Part shown: piece by piece, positions 51,325-62,034 of the stretch
Numbering within the stretch: the stretch's first letter is position 1
Layout: every line of letters begins with the position of its first letter
Assembly (NCBI GenBank): GCA_963575745.1
Contig: CAUYUJ010014353.1
Coordinates: forward strand, 2,501 to 66,500
DNA from: Prorocentrum cordatum
Lineage: Eukaryota > Sar > Dinophyceae > Prorocentrales > Prorocentraceae
Direction: 5' to 3'
Length of the DNA: 64,000 nucleotides
Notes under the pieces: model-generated
The model's database searches: none
Told to the model about the DNA's origin: nothing
What the model saw: only the letters and a program-made list of their open reading frames with translations
Program-made: the position numbers and the translations under genes

Positions 51325-51575
51325 CTACACGCAAGCGTGACCCTAGGCAAGAGTGACGTTGGTGCACGGCTTCGGGGGCAGCGCGCGGGGAGGGGGCGAC
51401 AAACCCAAGTGCGCGAGCTGCTACTACAACATTATTGCGTTCAGCGACCGGGGGACCCCAGTGGACCGTACCAAAGGTCACTCCGACGAAGGGTCACCCT
51501 AATGTGCAGTCGAATCCAGCGATCGGGGGACCCCCAGTGGGCCCGCACCAAAGGTCATTCTGGCGAGAGGTTGTC
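51325..51575. repeat. Dispersed repeat, family Q, with internal duplication
   Basis: GCGTGACCCTAGGCAAGAGTG, GCGTTCAGCGACCGGGGGACC and CCAAAGGTCACTCC, the last portion repeated at 51505-51570. Colinear with 32240-32410. Confidence 0.65.
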
Positions 51576-51839
51576 ACTCCGCGTGAATGCGGAAGGTGTC
51601 TAGGCAGGCCTATCAGCGCCTCCAGAGCACCGCCCGTGCTCCAGAGTTTAGAGTTTCACGAGCAGCCGCTGCCCCCCCCACCCCCTCCACGATGCTCCTC
51701 CCCCTCCCCTCTGCTGCTGCCAGCGGTCGCGGACACTACGTCGCCAATCCACGGGCCGTGGCGGGCCCGAACGCGATACCCCGGGGGGCCGCAGCAGAGG
51801 TGGGGGGCCAGGCGAGGAGCTGCAAGCCTCCCCTACCCC

Positions 51840-52382
51840 CTCCTCCGCCTGCTCCTCCCCCCTCCCTCCCTCCTCCCTCCCTCCCTCCCTCCCCCCCCCA
51901 CCTCCCTCCCTCCCTCCCCCTCCTCCCTCCTCTCCCTCCCTCCTCCTCCCCTCCCTCCTCCTCCCTCCCTCCCTCCTCCCTCCTCTCCTCTCCTCCTCCT
52001 CCTCCTCCTCCTCCTCCTCCTCCTCCTCCTCCTCCTCCTCTCCCTCCTCCTCCTCCTCTCCTCCTCCTCCTCCTCTCCTCCTCCCTCCTCCTCCTCCTCC
52101 TCCTCCCTCCTCCTCCTCCTCCTCCTCCTCCTCCCTCCTCCTCCTCTCCTCCTCCTCCTTCCTCCTCCTCCTCCTCCTTGCCTCCTCCTCCTCCTCCTCC
52201 TCTCCTCCTCCTCCTCCTCCTCCTCCTCCTCCTCCTCCTCCTCCATCCTCCTCCTCCTCCTCCTCCTCCTCCTCCTCCTCATCTCCTCCTCCTCCTCTCC
52301 TCCCCTCCTCTCCTCCCCTCCCTCTCCTCCTCCTCTCCTCCTCCTCCTCCTCCTCCTCCTCCTCCTCCTCCTCCTCCTCGAC
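51840..52382. repeat. (CCT)n / (CTC)n long tract
   Basis: About 540 bp of CCT/CTC triplets and CCCTCCCT units, the longest pyrimidine tract in the window. The frames over it (over 300 residues) are not genes. Confidence 0.95.
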
Positions 52383-52534
52383 TTGTCTCAGCCGAGCCAC
52401 GGGGGCGCTCCGCGCCCGAAGTGCCAGCCCCTTCTTCTCGGGCCCCGCGCGGGGTGATTTTGTTACAGCGAGGGCCCGCCCTCGGCCACTTCTCTGGGGC
52501 TCGCTTCTCATCCCGGGTCGGGGCTCTTCTGACT

Positions 52535-52706
52535 TGGGCGTGGCTTAGTGGGGGGTCATAAATGGCGGGGTCAGAAACGGTCCCCTTTCGTGCCCCTTTC
52601 GGGCCCCTCTGGAGCCCCAGGGGGCTCGTTTAGGTACCGTTTGGGTACCTTTTCGGACCACCCGCGACACCCCCCCATTTATGACCCCTCCATTACGCAA
52701 CGCCCA
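52535..52706. mobile_element. MITE-like element, family I
   Basis: Left TGGGCGTGGCTTAGTGGGGG with GTCATAAATGG; right CATTTATGACCCCTCCATTA with CGCAACGCCCA, inverted. Interior GTCCCCTTTCGTGCCCCTTT and TTTAGGTACCGTTTGGGTACC. A second copy lies at 58617-58794. Confidence 0.85.
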
Positions 52707-52764
52707 ACTGACCCAGGTCAATCCAGACCCGGGTCAGCAGGAAACCAACAACTGCAATGCAAGA

Positions 52765-55573
52765 AACATGATCGACCCAGGAACCCGGAAAAGAATCTAG
52801 AACTGTAACGCATGGCAGCGTTTTCAAAGACACCTGATTGGGTGACGGGCAAGTGCAATGCTGATTGTATCGATCTTGATGTACCGTGCCGAGGGCTGTG
52901 CTGTGCTGCACCGTACTGAATTGCGATGTGCCATGCCGCGGTTGTGCTCTATAGCGTCGTGGATCGAGTCTTCCTTTGCATCCGAGTCCTGACCGAACTG
53001 ATCTGGATCTGACGCTCGAGCTGCCTGAACACATAGTAGCTGCCCCAGAACTAATTGACAGGGGGACATGCCAGGAGGACGCGCCGCGACACGTCCCAAG
53101 GGACGCGCCAGGCGACGTGCCAAGGGACGTGCCATGGGGTCGCACCGTAGGACGTGCCAAGGGGACGCGCTACGGGACATCCTCAAAATTCATGCGCGCG
53201 GAACGTGGCACGCGCGAGACATACCCGGAATTCCTGCGAGCGGGACGTGACAACAAACATTTCGCCTGAGACATCCTCTGAATTCTGGCCCCCCACGAGG
53301 CCCCCGCTCGAGACATCCCCCAAGTTTGCAAAACCAGCGTTTCGCTCGAAACATCCTCAACAAATTATGAACAACAAGCGTTTCGCTCGAGACATCCGGT
53401 CAAAATCCAAGGACATCCTCGCAACATTAGCCTGGTGAAGGACCCAACCATATGCAGTTGTGAATGCCGCAATTGTGCTGGGTGGTGGCGGACGCATGCG
53501 GGCGGTGCCACTGGGACCTTCGGTGGAGCTCCCTATGGGGCCACGAAACGCTGTACTGGTGGGTGAGACGCGGTCAGCAAGGGCTGTGCTGCGTGGTGGC
53601 GGACGCATGCGAGCGGTGCCACTGGGACCTTCGGTGGAGCTCCCTATGGGGCCACGAAACGCTGTACTGGGTGGGTGAAACGCAGGCAGGGAGTAAGAGC
53701 TGTGCAGATTGGTGGCGGACGCATGCGGGCGGTGCCGCTGGGACCTTCAGTGGAGCTCCGTATACGGCTACGAAGCGCTGTTCTGGGTGGGTGAAGCGCA
53801 GGGAACAAGGGCTGTGCTGGGTGGTGGCGGACGCAAGCGGGCAGTGCCACTGGGACCTTTGGTGGAGCCCCCTATGGGGCCACGAAACGTGCGAGGGGTG
53901 TGCCAGAATGGGGTGTGGAACCGCATGCCAGCGCAGCCACTGGGGCCTTCGGTGGAGCTCCCTATGGAGCCACGAAACGTGTGAGGGGTGTGCCGAAATG
54001 GGGGGTGGAACCGCATGCGAGCGCAGCCACTGCGGCGTTCGGTGGAGCTCCCTATGGGGCCACGAGACGTGTGAAGGGCGTGCCGAAAAAGGGGGTGGAA
54101 CCGCATGCGAGCGCAGCCACTGGGGCCTTCGGTGGAGCTCTCTATGGGGCCACGAACCGTGTGAGGGGTGTGCCGAAATGGGGGGGGAACCACATGCGAG
54201 CGCAGCCACTGGGGCGTTCGGTGGAGCTCCCCATGGAGCCACCCACGAAGCGTGTGAGGGGTGTGCCGAAATGGGGGGCGGAACCGCATGCGAGCGCAGC
54301 CACTGGGGCCTTCGGTGGAGCTCCCTATGGGGCCACGAAGCGTGTGAGGGGTATGCCCGAATGGGGGGTGGAACCGCATGCGAGCGCAGCCACTGGGGCC
54401 TTCGGTGGAGCTCCCTATGGGGCCACGAAGCGTGTGAGAGGTGTGCCAGAATGGGGGGCGGAACCGCATGCGAGCGCAGCCGCTGGGGCCTTCGGTGGAG
54501 CTCCCTATGGGGCCACGAAACGTGTGAGGTGTGTGTGTGCCAGAATTGGGGGTGGAACCGCATGCGAGCGCAGCCACTGGGGCCTTCGGTGGAGCTCCCT
54601 ATGGGGCCACGAAGCGTGTGAGGGCTGTGCCGAAATGGGGGGTGGAACCGCATGCGAGCGCAGCCACTGGGGCCTTCGGTGGAGCTCCCTATGGGGCCAC
54701 GAAGCGTGTGAGGTGTGTGCCAGAATGGGGGGTGGAACCGCATGCGAGCGCAGCCACAGGGGCCTTCGGTGGAACTCCCTATGGGGCAACGAAGCGTGTG
54801 AGGGGTGTGCCAGAATGGGTGTGGGAAGGGGAGGAGGGGGGAGGAGGAGGAAGGAGGCGGGAACGCGGGGTACCGTCTCTTCAAAACGAGGACCCAACAT
54901 CACAGAATGGTTGGGAACAAACGAATTAGTCGAGACATCCTCAAAATTCCTGCGCGCGGGACGCGGCACGCGCGAGACATCCTTGGAATTCATGCGAGCG
55001 GGACACGAAAACAAGCATTTCGCCCGAGACATCCTCTGAATTCTGCCCCCCCGCGAAGCCCCCGCTCGAAACATCCCCAAATTTTGCAAAACCAGCGTTT
55101 CCCTCGAGACATCCTCAACAAATTATGAAAACAAGCGTTTCGCTCGAGACATCCTGCCAAAATTCTAAGCAATCCTGACAAGTCAAGCGAATTAGTGGAG
55201 ACATCCTCGAAATTCCTGCGCGCGGGACGCGGCACGCGCGAGACATCCTCGGAATTCCTGCGCGCGGGGCGCTTTTCCGCGTCGCGGTCGGGGCTCCAAA
55301 CCATGGTATCTGTCGAGGATTCTGCGAAAAACGCTCCGCACCCTCTTTTTACGATGGAAAACGAGGGTCTGCGGACCCCGTTTTTTTATCGAGGATCCGA
55401 GATGGGGGGCGCACTTTCCTCGAGCGGGCACGCACGAAACGCACTTTTTCTAACAAATCAGCACTTTACCTTGTTATTTACGCAGAAAAATTTCGCCGGC
55501 CCTCTTCAAGTCAAAACCGGAGGTAAACCATCTAAAAGAGAACCCTGGGCCTATGCCCTCTCCGGGGAAAAAA
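52765..55573. mobile_element. Array cassette, family B, copy 5, carrying a 90-bp satellite
   Basis: Start box AACATGATCGACCCAGGAAC; one copy of the GACGTGCCA region (52860-53180), as in copy 1; CGAGACATCCTC repeats (53170-53420); a 90-bp satellite (53480-54830); more CGAGACATCCTC repeats (54920-55250); end box GCCGGCCCTCTTC, CTAAAAGAGAACCCTGGGC. The satellite replaces the 24/16-bp arrays of copies 2-4. Confidence 0.78.
53480..54830. repeat. 90-bp satellite with a diverged 110-120 bp subfamily
   Basis: Four units spaced 110-120 bp (53481, 53593, 53711, 53821) are followed by about ten of 90 bp, all with CCTTCGGTGGAGCTCC and ATGGGGCCACGAA. The 90-bp units add GGAACCGCATGCGAGCGCAG. Open in several frames as a 30-residue repeat because 90 is divisible by three. 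Confidence 0.9.
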
Positions 55574-55589
55574 CTGCAGCGCAGGTCTT

Positions 55590-55735
55590 CGCAAACCCGG
55601 GTCGACCAACATGCGCGGCCGCCCCGCGGCCACGAGCGGCTCGCTGACCCGGGTCAGCCAGAGGGGGCCTTCGCAGGATCCTGCAGGATCTGGCGCTCTG
55701 GCTGACCCCCGTTTGCACTGACCCCCGTCTCTTGG
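55590..55735. repeat. Dispersed repeat shared with 36370-36575
   Basis: CTGACCCGGGTCAGCCAGAG, GCAGGATCCTGCAGGATC and TGGCGCTCTGGCTGACCCC recur at 36370-36575; CTGACCCAGGTCAATCCAG also at 52709. Confidence 0.65.
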
Positions 55736-55767
55736 GCCCCGACCCGGTCGTGTTCCAACCCCTGATG

Positions 55768-55965
55768 GTCCGCTACCGAAAACTTCTGGTAGCGCTCCGC
55801 AGAAATCGGTCGCTACCGAAATACCAAAATGTAGCGCCCAATACCGGTATCAGACCGTTCTGAAATCCGCTATTTCAACGCCCTCAAACGAAGATCCGGT
55901 CGCTACCGAAATTCGGGGTGCGTCGAAATCGCTACCGAAAATTTCCGGTACCAGACCATCTGGGA
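55768..55965. repeat. CGCTACCGAAA repeats in both orientations
   Basis: CGCTACCGAAA occurs at about 55773, 55812, 55892 and 55931, with TGGTAGCG and GGTACCAGACC in opposite sense. It is possibly a small inverted-repeat element. Confidence 0.6.
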
Positions 55966-55969
55966 CGGC

Positions 55970-57190
55970 CCCGGGGGCCCGGCAAGAGACCGAAACTGGC
56001 GAGAAGCCTTCCGCGGACTCCTCGTCGGACAGCCAGGGCGTGGCGGCGAGGCGGGCTGGGCGTTCCGCCCGAGGCCTCCTCCGCGCAGGTGGCCCCGAAG
56101 CTTGAACTGTCCACTGGCGCCGCGGACCGATGGGGGTGGTGGCTTTCAGACTGTGGCCCTCGCCTTGGAGCCGCACGTCAGTGTCTTGCGCGCAAAGTTC
56201 GAGCACATACGCGCACGGCGCACAAGCCTTCTTCAAAATGAGGCTCTCGCCCTCGCGCGCGCGCCCTTTCGTCCCAAATGGCTCCAACCGTTGCACGGAT
56301 GGATGAGGTGATTTTCAACATGTGGCTTTCAACTTAGCGTTGCGCCCGTGTGTCTCATCACCGTAGCGTTGCGCACATGTGTCTTCAAACAATTTAAGGA
56401 TGGGGCGTCGTTTTCATTAGGTTGTTATAGCCTGAACTCCGCGCGCGCTCGTCTTGACAGATGTACGCGTTCAACAACTTCAGAGATGGATGGCAATTCT
56501 TCTTGAACAAGGCCCTCGCCCAGGCGCCGTGCACATTCCCCCTAAACGCTGCCAACCAATTATTTGGATGGACGGAACATAGGTTGTTTTGACAACGCGG
56601 CTAACACCAGATTGCCGCCCGCACTCACTCGTGTCAAAAACTGTCCACACGTAGACCGCGACATTTCGCTTTAGGCTTCAGTTGTCCTTGCGAACAGAAA
56701 ACTAGCAGCTGTGCAGAAGTGAACACGAGTGGAAAGCGGATTCTCTCCAAATCGGGCCTCTCGCTTGAGACTCCCGCATGTTTTCGGATGGCGCGTCGAA
56801 CACTTGAAAACATAAGCGGGCTGAGGGCGACTCGTGTTCAAAGCAGGGACCTCGCTGGACGCTTCCTTGGACTTTGTGATCCCACCTCGTCGGCGTCCTC
56901 TCGGGTCGGGCAAAAGGGGGGGATAGCAAAGGGGGGGATTGAGAATCAGCTCACGGAGCTGATTTTCCCGGCGCCTCCCGGCGCCGGGAGGCGCCCATGT
57001 ATCGAGGAATGGGCCCCCCGGTGAGGCCGAAATCAGCTGCATGCAGCAAATTTCGTAACCCCCCCTTTCCCAATCCTCCCCTTTCGCCCGGCCCGATCCT
57101 CATGGCGAGAAGCACGGATGATTCTTGCTCCTCCTCGCCATCGGGCCCTCGCCCGGCTTGCAGGACGACGGGGCGCTCGTCTTTCAAGGG
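55970..57190. other. Stretch without recognisable gene
   Basis: Low in repeats except a strong palindromic stretch at 56950-57000 (GGCGCCTCCCGGCGCCGGGAGG). Frames are short and show no motif. Confidence 0.4.
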
Positions 57191-57200
57191 GGCACTCTGG

Positions 57201-57325
57201 GCACCGCTCGGACGTCCACTCCCCGTGTTTTTTTTCGGTTTCGTGCGTGCTTTGTTCGCCAAATGACCAAGGATGCTCCTCGATGGTCCTCGCCGGAGGA
57301 AAACTGTACACGTCCGAGCGATGCC
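57201..57325. mobile_element. MITE-like element, family H
   Basis: Ends GCACCGCTCGGACGTCC and ACACGTCCGAGCGATGC, interior TTTCGGTTTCGTGCGTGC and GGATGCTCCTCGATGGTCC as at 17299-17421. Confidence 0.85.
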
Positions 57326-57329
57326 GAGC

Positions 57330-58180
57330 ACTTGCCGAAGTGGAACGGATCTCTTGTGGGGACTTTTGGGGAGGGGGCCTGGTGCGGGTGGGCGGCTTGC
57401 AACATCGGTGATGCATCTTGGATTCAGCATGGTCCTCCTCGTCAGAGCAGGGCGGATGGAGACAAAATCGATCACTGGACCTTTCCCGCGGTGCGAACGC
57501 ACCACTTCTCCAAGCTGCGTCCAGCCGTGGATACGAGGGGGCCCCGTGAAGGCCAACTACCGTTGTCTCAGCTCGCTCTCCTCTGATCGTCCTCTTCCAC
57601 TTTGGACGCCCGACGTGTGTACGGACAAACATGGGCACGATGCCCAACAACCTATGTTTTCTAAAACCGGCAGCAGCCGCTGTTGGGCAGGCGACCTTTC
57701 TGTATCGAATGGACTGCGTCCACGGCGAAAAACCGACAGCGACGGGAAATGCTGCCAGTCTGTGCACTGAATCTTTCCGTACCCATTTCGGTCCTCCTCC
57801 TCCTCCACCAAGCGGATTCCGGAAACCCCGAACCCAAAAATGTTGTCATCTCTTGGGGGTGCATTTTTTACTTCCGCCACCTTCCGCTGGCTTCCGCTGG
57901 CGGAAGCGGCCTCGTTTTACTTCCGCTGACCTTCCGCCGCCATTCCGCCGAGGAAGAATTGACAACTTCTTCAATCCTCGATGGCATGGCCCTTTTTGGA
58001 AAACCTCACCTCCTCTCGTTCTCCTCCAGAGCTGGGGCTCCGGGACCACGGTGCGAGAGAAGATGTTGACGTTGAAAGTGACCTGGTCCGCCGCCTGCCG
58101 CGGGGGCGGCAGCGGTCAGCTTTGGCCGGACGGACCATTGGCGCGCGCAAGGCTCTCGGATGCTTCCGAATTTCTTTGGA
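57330..58180. other. Stretch without recognisable gene
   Basis: Mixed composition, with a CTTCCGCTGGCTTCCGCTGG inverted repeat at 57878-57925. No coding motif on either strand. Confidence 0.4.
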
Positions 58181-58189
58181 GGTTTCGGG

Positions 58190-58375
58190 GGCCCGGGGTG
58201 CTTTCCAAACATGGGCGCGAATTACTGGAGGGGCGACTGATAGAGGGGAAGAATGGTGCCCTTTTCGGACCTGGAAGGCCCCCGCTGGGGCCCTGAGGGC
58301 ACCCCGGAGGGGCGCTAGAGGGCTCCTTTTCTGCAGCCCTCCCCGCCCCATAACGCCCCCCCTATGAGTGCGAGG
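58190..58375. repeat. Possible diverged relative of family I
   Basis: CAAACATGGGCGCGAATTACTG, CCCTTTTCGGACCTGG and CATAACGCCCCCCCTATGAG echo the arrangement of family I but with weaker ends. Confidence 0.4.
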
Positions 58376-58468
58376 CCCAAACACGGCGCCTGGGGGTGCG
58401 CCGGGGGGGCGGTGGCGGCCAGCCCGAGGATGGAAGCTGGCTGGACGGACTATCCGCGCACCACTCCC

Positions 58469-58591
58469 CATCGCTTGGGCGTCCATTCCCTGCGCATTTT
58501 TCGGTTTCGTGCGTGCATTTTTTCCGCAGCGTGAACAAAAATGCTTCTCGATGGCCCTTGCCGATAAAAATGCACACGTCCGAGCGATGCC
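58469..58591. mobile_element. MITE-like element, family H
   Basis: ATCGCTTGGGCGTCCATTCC at the left, ACACGTCCGAGCGATGC at the right, interior TTTCGGTTTCGTGCGTGC. Confidence 0.85.
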
Positions 58592-58616
58592 AAGACCAAA
58601 GGCTCCGATGTCTTTT

Positions 58617-58794
58617 TGGGCGTGGCATAAATGGGGGGGTCACAAATGGGGGGGGTCAGGAAAGGTCCCCTTTCGTGCCCCTTTCGGGCCCCTCCGGAGC
58701 CGCGGGGGGCTCGTTTAGGTACCGTTTGGGTACCTTTTCGGACCGCGCTCGCCGCCCCCCCTTCATTTACGACCCCCCCATTACGCAGCGCCCA
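58617..58794. mobile_element. MITE-like element, family I
   Basis: TGGGCGTGGCATAAATGGGG at the left and CCCATTACGCAGCGCCCA at the right. The interior is nearly identical to 52535-52706 over GTCCCCTTTCGTGCCCCTTT and TTTAGGTACCGTTTGGGTACC. Confidence 0.87.
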
Positions 58795-58969
58795 ATCTTT
58801 GGAGGTTCCGGGGGCCCCGGGTGCTTTCCACTCGCCGCGCCTCGCAGGACGGGCTCTGAAGGGTGCCCAGGTCGCCCCGAGCGGCCGCCCGAGCGTGTGG
58901 CCCGAGGGCCCGCCGTCGCCGCAAGAGCAAGAACGGCGGAATGTTTCCACCCGGGGCTTTCACGGCTCG

Positions 58970-59118
58970 CGGTCGGGACCTCCAGAGGTCGGGACCTCCA
59001 GAGGTCCCAGAGAAGGGGTCGGGACCTCCAGAGGTCGCGGTCGCAAGACTGTCCCAGAGAAGGGGTCGCGGTCGCAAGACTGTCCCAGAGAAGGGGCCGG
59101 GACCTCCAGAGGTCCCAT
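58970..59118. repeat. GGTCGGGACCTCCAGA minisatellite
   Basis: Mixed units of GGTCGGGACCTCCAGAGGTC and GCAAGACTGTCCCAGAGAAG. Confidence 0.85.
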
Positions 59119-59148
59119 GCTGCGCTTCTCGTGTGTTGCAGAAAGACT

Positions 59149-59226
59149 ATGCAGGTGCACACCGATCCTGGCCGGGTCCATCCTGGGCCCAGGATGGAGG
59201 CGGCCAGGATCGGTTCACATGCGCAT
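59149..59226. mobile_element. Short foldback with CCGATCCTGGCC core
   Basis: TGCACACCGATCCTGGCC faces GGCCAGGATCGGTTCACATG around CATCCTGGGCCCAGGATG. It is a compact member of the family at 1678, 24802, 61708 and 62035. Confidence 0.75.
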
Positions 59227-59394
59227 CGGAGGTGGGGAGGTGCGGTCGCAGTGGACGGAGAGCCCCCCACCAGGAGATTGGCTCCACCTTTCGTGTGCGT
59301 GTCGTGCGTGCGGGTCGAATCTGCGCGGGCGCCCGACAGGGCTGATGCCGCCGCGGATAGGGGCCGTGGAGCCGTTTGACCGCCCCGCCCCCCG

Positions 59395-59500
59395 GCGCGC
59401 GGTGGCCTGGGGTGCCCCGTTGGTGGTGCGGGGGTGCCCCGTCGGTGGTGCGGGGGTGCTCCGTCCGTGGTGCGGGGGTGCCCCGTCGATGGTGCGGTGG
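59395..59500. repeat. GGTGCGGGGGTGCCCCGTC repeats
   Basis: Four imperfect 28-bp units directly before the GATCGATAGTGA array. Confidence 0.75.
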
Positions 59501-59507
59501 CGCGATA

Positions 59508-59875
59508 GTGAGATCGATAGTGAGATCGATAGTGAGATCGAAATGAAGGTCAATGGCGAGATCGATAGCCAGATCTGTGGTGAGATCGATTGTGGGACCG
59601 ATCGTGAGATCGATCGTGAGACCGATTGTGAAATCGATACCCCGTCGGTGGCCGTCGGTGGCGCGAAAGTGAGATCGATAGTGAGATCGATAGTGAGGTC
59701 GATAGTGAGATTGATCGTGAGATGTGTGATGAGATCGATTGTGAGATCGATAGCGAGATCGATCGTGAAACCGATTGTGAGATCGATAGTGAAATCGATC
59801 GTGAGAGCGATTGTGAGACTGATTGTGAGGTCGACAGTGAGATCGATGTGAGCTCGATAGGGAGATCGATAGTGG
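59508..59875. repeat. GATCGATAGTGA minisatellite
   Basis: Twelve-bp units GTGAGATCGATA with variants, interrupted at 59640-59670 by CCGTCGGTGGCCGTCGGTG. Confidence 0.9.
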
Positions 59876-59949
59876 TACCCATAAAAAAGATTTACAGAGA
59901 GATAGAGATCGACAGAGAGGTAGAAATCGAGAGTTTGATGATGAGTTAC

Positions 59950-60750
59950 AATCGTCATTATGCATTCGCACCATCAGCACCATCGTGCATCGTCGCGGTC
60001 TCGTTTCCATCGAAGTCATCCAAGTTCCTCAGTTGTTCCCTCCCCCACCCGAAGGGTGGTCGTATAGGTAGTTATCTGCGCCCGGAAACACGGCATCAAA
60101 ACTCTGGGCAGGGGTGGGTGCAAGGGGACGGCCTTCAAAAAGGGCGAGGGGAACCTCATCCTCCGAATCCAGGTCATATTCATCCTTATCCTCTTCCTTG
60201 TCATCCTCGTCCTCCTCCTCCTCGTCAGCATCACCACCCTCTTCCTCCTAATCCCTATCCCCCTTTTGCTCCATATCCTCCAGCCCATCATCACCATCCC
60301 CCGGAAAGGACTTCTCAGAGGCCTCATGCGAGAGCCACCCCGCCTTCTGAGTGGGCCGCCCCCCCCCTTCGCCCCACCCCTCTTGTACGCACCGCCAAGT
60401 TGCGGCGGGCAGAGGAACGCCGAGACGAGGATCGAGAGTCGAGGTTTTAATGTGTTTTCTATGCTTTCGGTGCGCGGGGGCCCGTTTGGCGCCTCTGGAC
60501 TGTCAAACATCGACCCGGGACAAGGCGGGGACCAGCTACCGACTTTGAGCGGATTCTGTCTAGCGGAGAGGACAAATCGAAGTTCCAGGATTCACACAAG
60601 CATCTGATGTCTTGATTTCGTCAATCTGGGGACATTGCGAACTCGGCGCGCGATAACACGTTTGGCCCCTTCTCGGCCTTCCGGGTGCCTCTTGAGAGCT
60701 CGGGGCCCATGGGAAGAAATGCAGGCGCAAGCCCCTCTCTTTAGAAGCGG
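59950..60750. other. Stretch without recognisable gene
   Basis: Includes a CTCCTCCTCC-rich patch at 60180-60290 and otherwise unique sequence. No coding motif recognised. Confidence 0.4.
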
Positions 60751-60814
60751 GCCGTGGGTCCCAGAAGGGTCCCCCCAGACAAGTCCTTCGTCCTGAATTT
60801 CGGGGGCTTCGAAG

Positions 60815-60945
60815 AGAGAGGGTGCACCGCACAGTGGCCCGAAGAATGTGCGCGGACGAAGGGGGGAGCGGGAGACGTAACGAAAGAAGAGTAGGGGCTA
60901 TGAAATCGGGGGAGGTTTCACGGCTCTGGCCATGATTCCCCCCCT
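60815..60945. mobile_element. Dispersed repeat, family G
   Basis: AATGTGCGCGGACGAAGGGGG, GGGGCTATGAAATCGGGGG and CTCTGGCCATGATTCCCCC are colinear with 19312-19445 and 31950-32095. Confidence 0.6.
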
Positions 60946-60949
60946 CGGC

Positions 60950-61530
60950 CTGACCCCCCTCTTGGACGTCCTTGAGAATTGTGAGCCGCACGTATCTACC
61001 AAGGTATGCGGGCCTTCGCTTAAAACAGAATGCAAGTCTCAGGCTCGCGAACCTACTACCCCTGAGAAATCGTCACACCATGTGCGTGCTGGCCGCTGTG
61101 AACACAATTTCATGGTCGTGCTCCTGTGCCCGATGATGAGCCGTTCTTTGAACGTCCTGGGGCCCATGGGGGGCCCGGGGAGGTCAAAAGCGACGAAACA
61201 CCTCCAAGATCCATGCCCAGTGCGGCCCGAGACGTCCCGACAACTTCCTCGCGGGCACCGCTTCATCCAGGATCCATCTTTCGTGGCCCCCGGGCCCGAT
61301 GACAAGCCTCGATGTCGAGGAGCAGTGCTGGGATTGAAGGGCCTCGGCACGCGTCCAACGCTGGCACTAACACGCGTCCTGAAGATCATCTGCAGCTGGG
61401 CGGCCCTCCAGACGCAGAGACGGCCCGCTCCTCGGAGGAAGGGCCCCCTCGTCCTGGAGACCCCTCGTCGCCACGGCCGGACTCTCTGCAAACGCCCCGG
61501 TCGGAACGCAGCACTGCTGCTGGCAATGTC
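60950..61530. other. Stretch without recognisable gene
   Basis: Ordinary GC-rich sequence; no motif found on either strand. Confidence 0.4.
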
Positions 61531-61706
61531 CTTATCCACATCCAGTGCGTCTTGGAGTTTCGGACACTCTTCCCAAGAAGCATGAGGCGCACCGGATATG
61601 GATGATAATCTGCCTCCAAAAGGCTCAATTTTTATCCATATCCAGTGCGCCTCGGCCTTGCGGCGCCCCTTCCAAGAACATCCAAGACGCACTGGATATG
61701 GTAGGA
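61531..61706. repeat. Tandem hairpins, family R (ATCCATATCCAGTGCG)
   Basis: Two successive foldbacks: 61531-61608 (TCCACATCCAGTGCGTCTTG against GCGCACCGGATATGGATGAT) and 61633-61706 (TATCCATATCCAGTGCGCC against GACGCACTGGATATGG). Confidence 0.7.
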
Positions 61707-61707
61707 A

Positions 61708-61864
61708 GGCACCAACTATACACCAACACCGATCCTGGCCCAGGATCACCCTGGGCCCAGGACCGGTGTATACGCCCTCCTGCCTTGCGCAAGAAGGCGT
61801 ATACACCGATCCTGGGCCCGGGGTGATCCTGGGCCAGGATCGGTGTTGGTGTATAGTTGGTGCC
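61708..61864. mobile_element. Foldback element (CCGATCCTGG family) with likely target duplication
   Basis: Inverted ends GGCACCAACTATACACCAAC and GTTGGTGTATAGTTGGTGCC (31-bp arms in all), with inner CCGATCCTGGGCC and GGCCCAGGACCGG. Flanked by GATATGG on both sides (61694-61700 and about 61869-61875), which may be a 7-bp target duplication within a family R hairpin. Confidence 0.85.
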
Positions 61865-62034
61865 CTCCGATATGGATATAAATATTGCCCGCAATTGCTC
61901 CTCCTGCCCAGACCCCCCCACACACACCAGGAGCTGCTCACGACGTGCACTCCCAGAGAGGCCTGGACCCCTCCCCGGGAGCCGGGGGCCTCCTCCCGGG
62001 CAACTGGCTCGAGGGCCCCGCCTCCCGATAGGAA

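Noticed and set aside
53464-54884. Frames up to 436 residues on both strands
   Set aside because: The 90-bp satellite is open on both strands at once, which argues against selection on one product.
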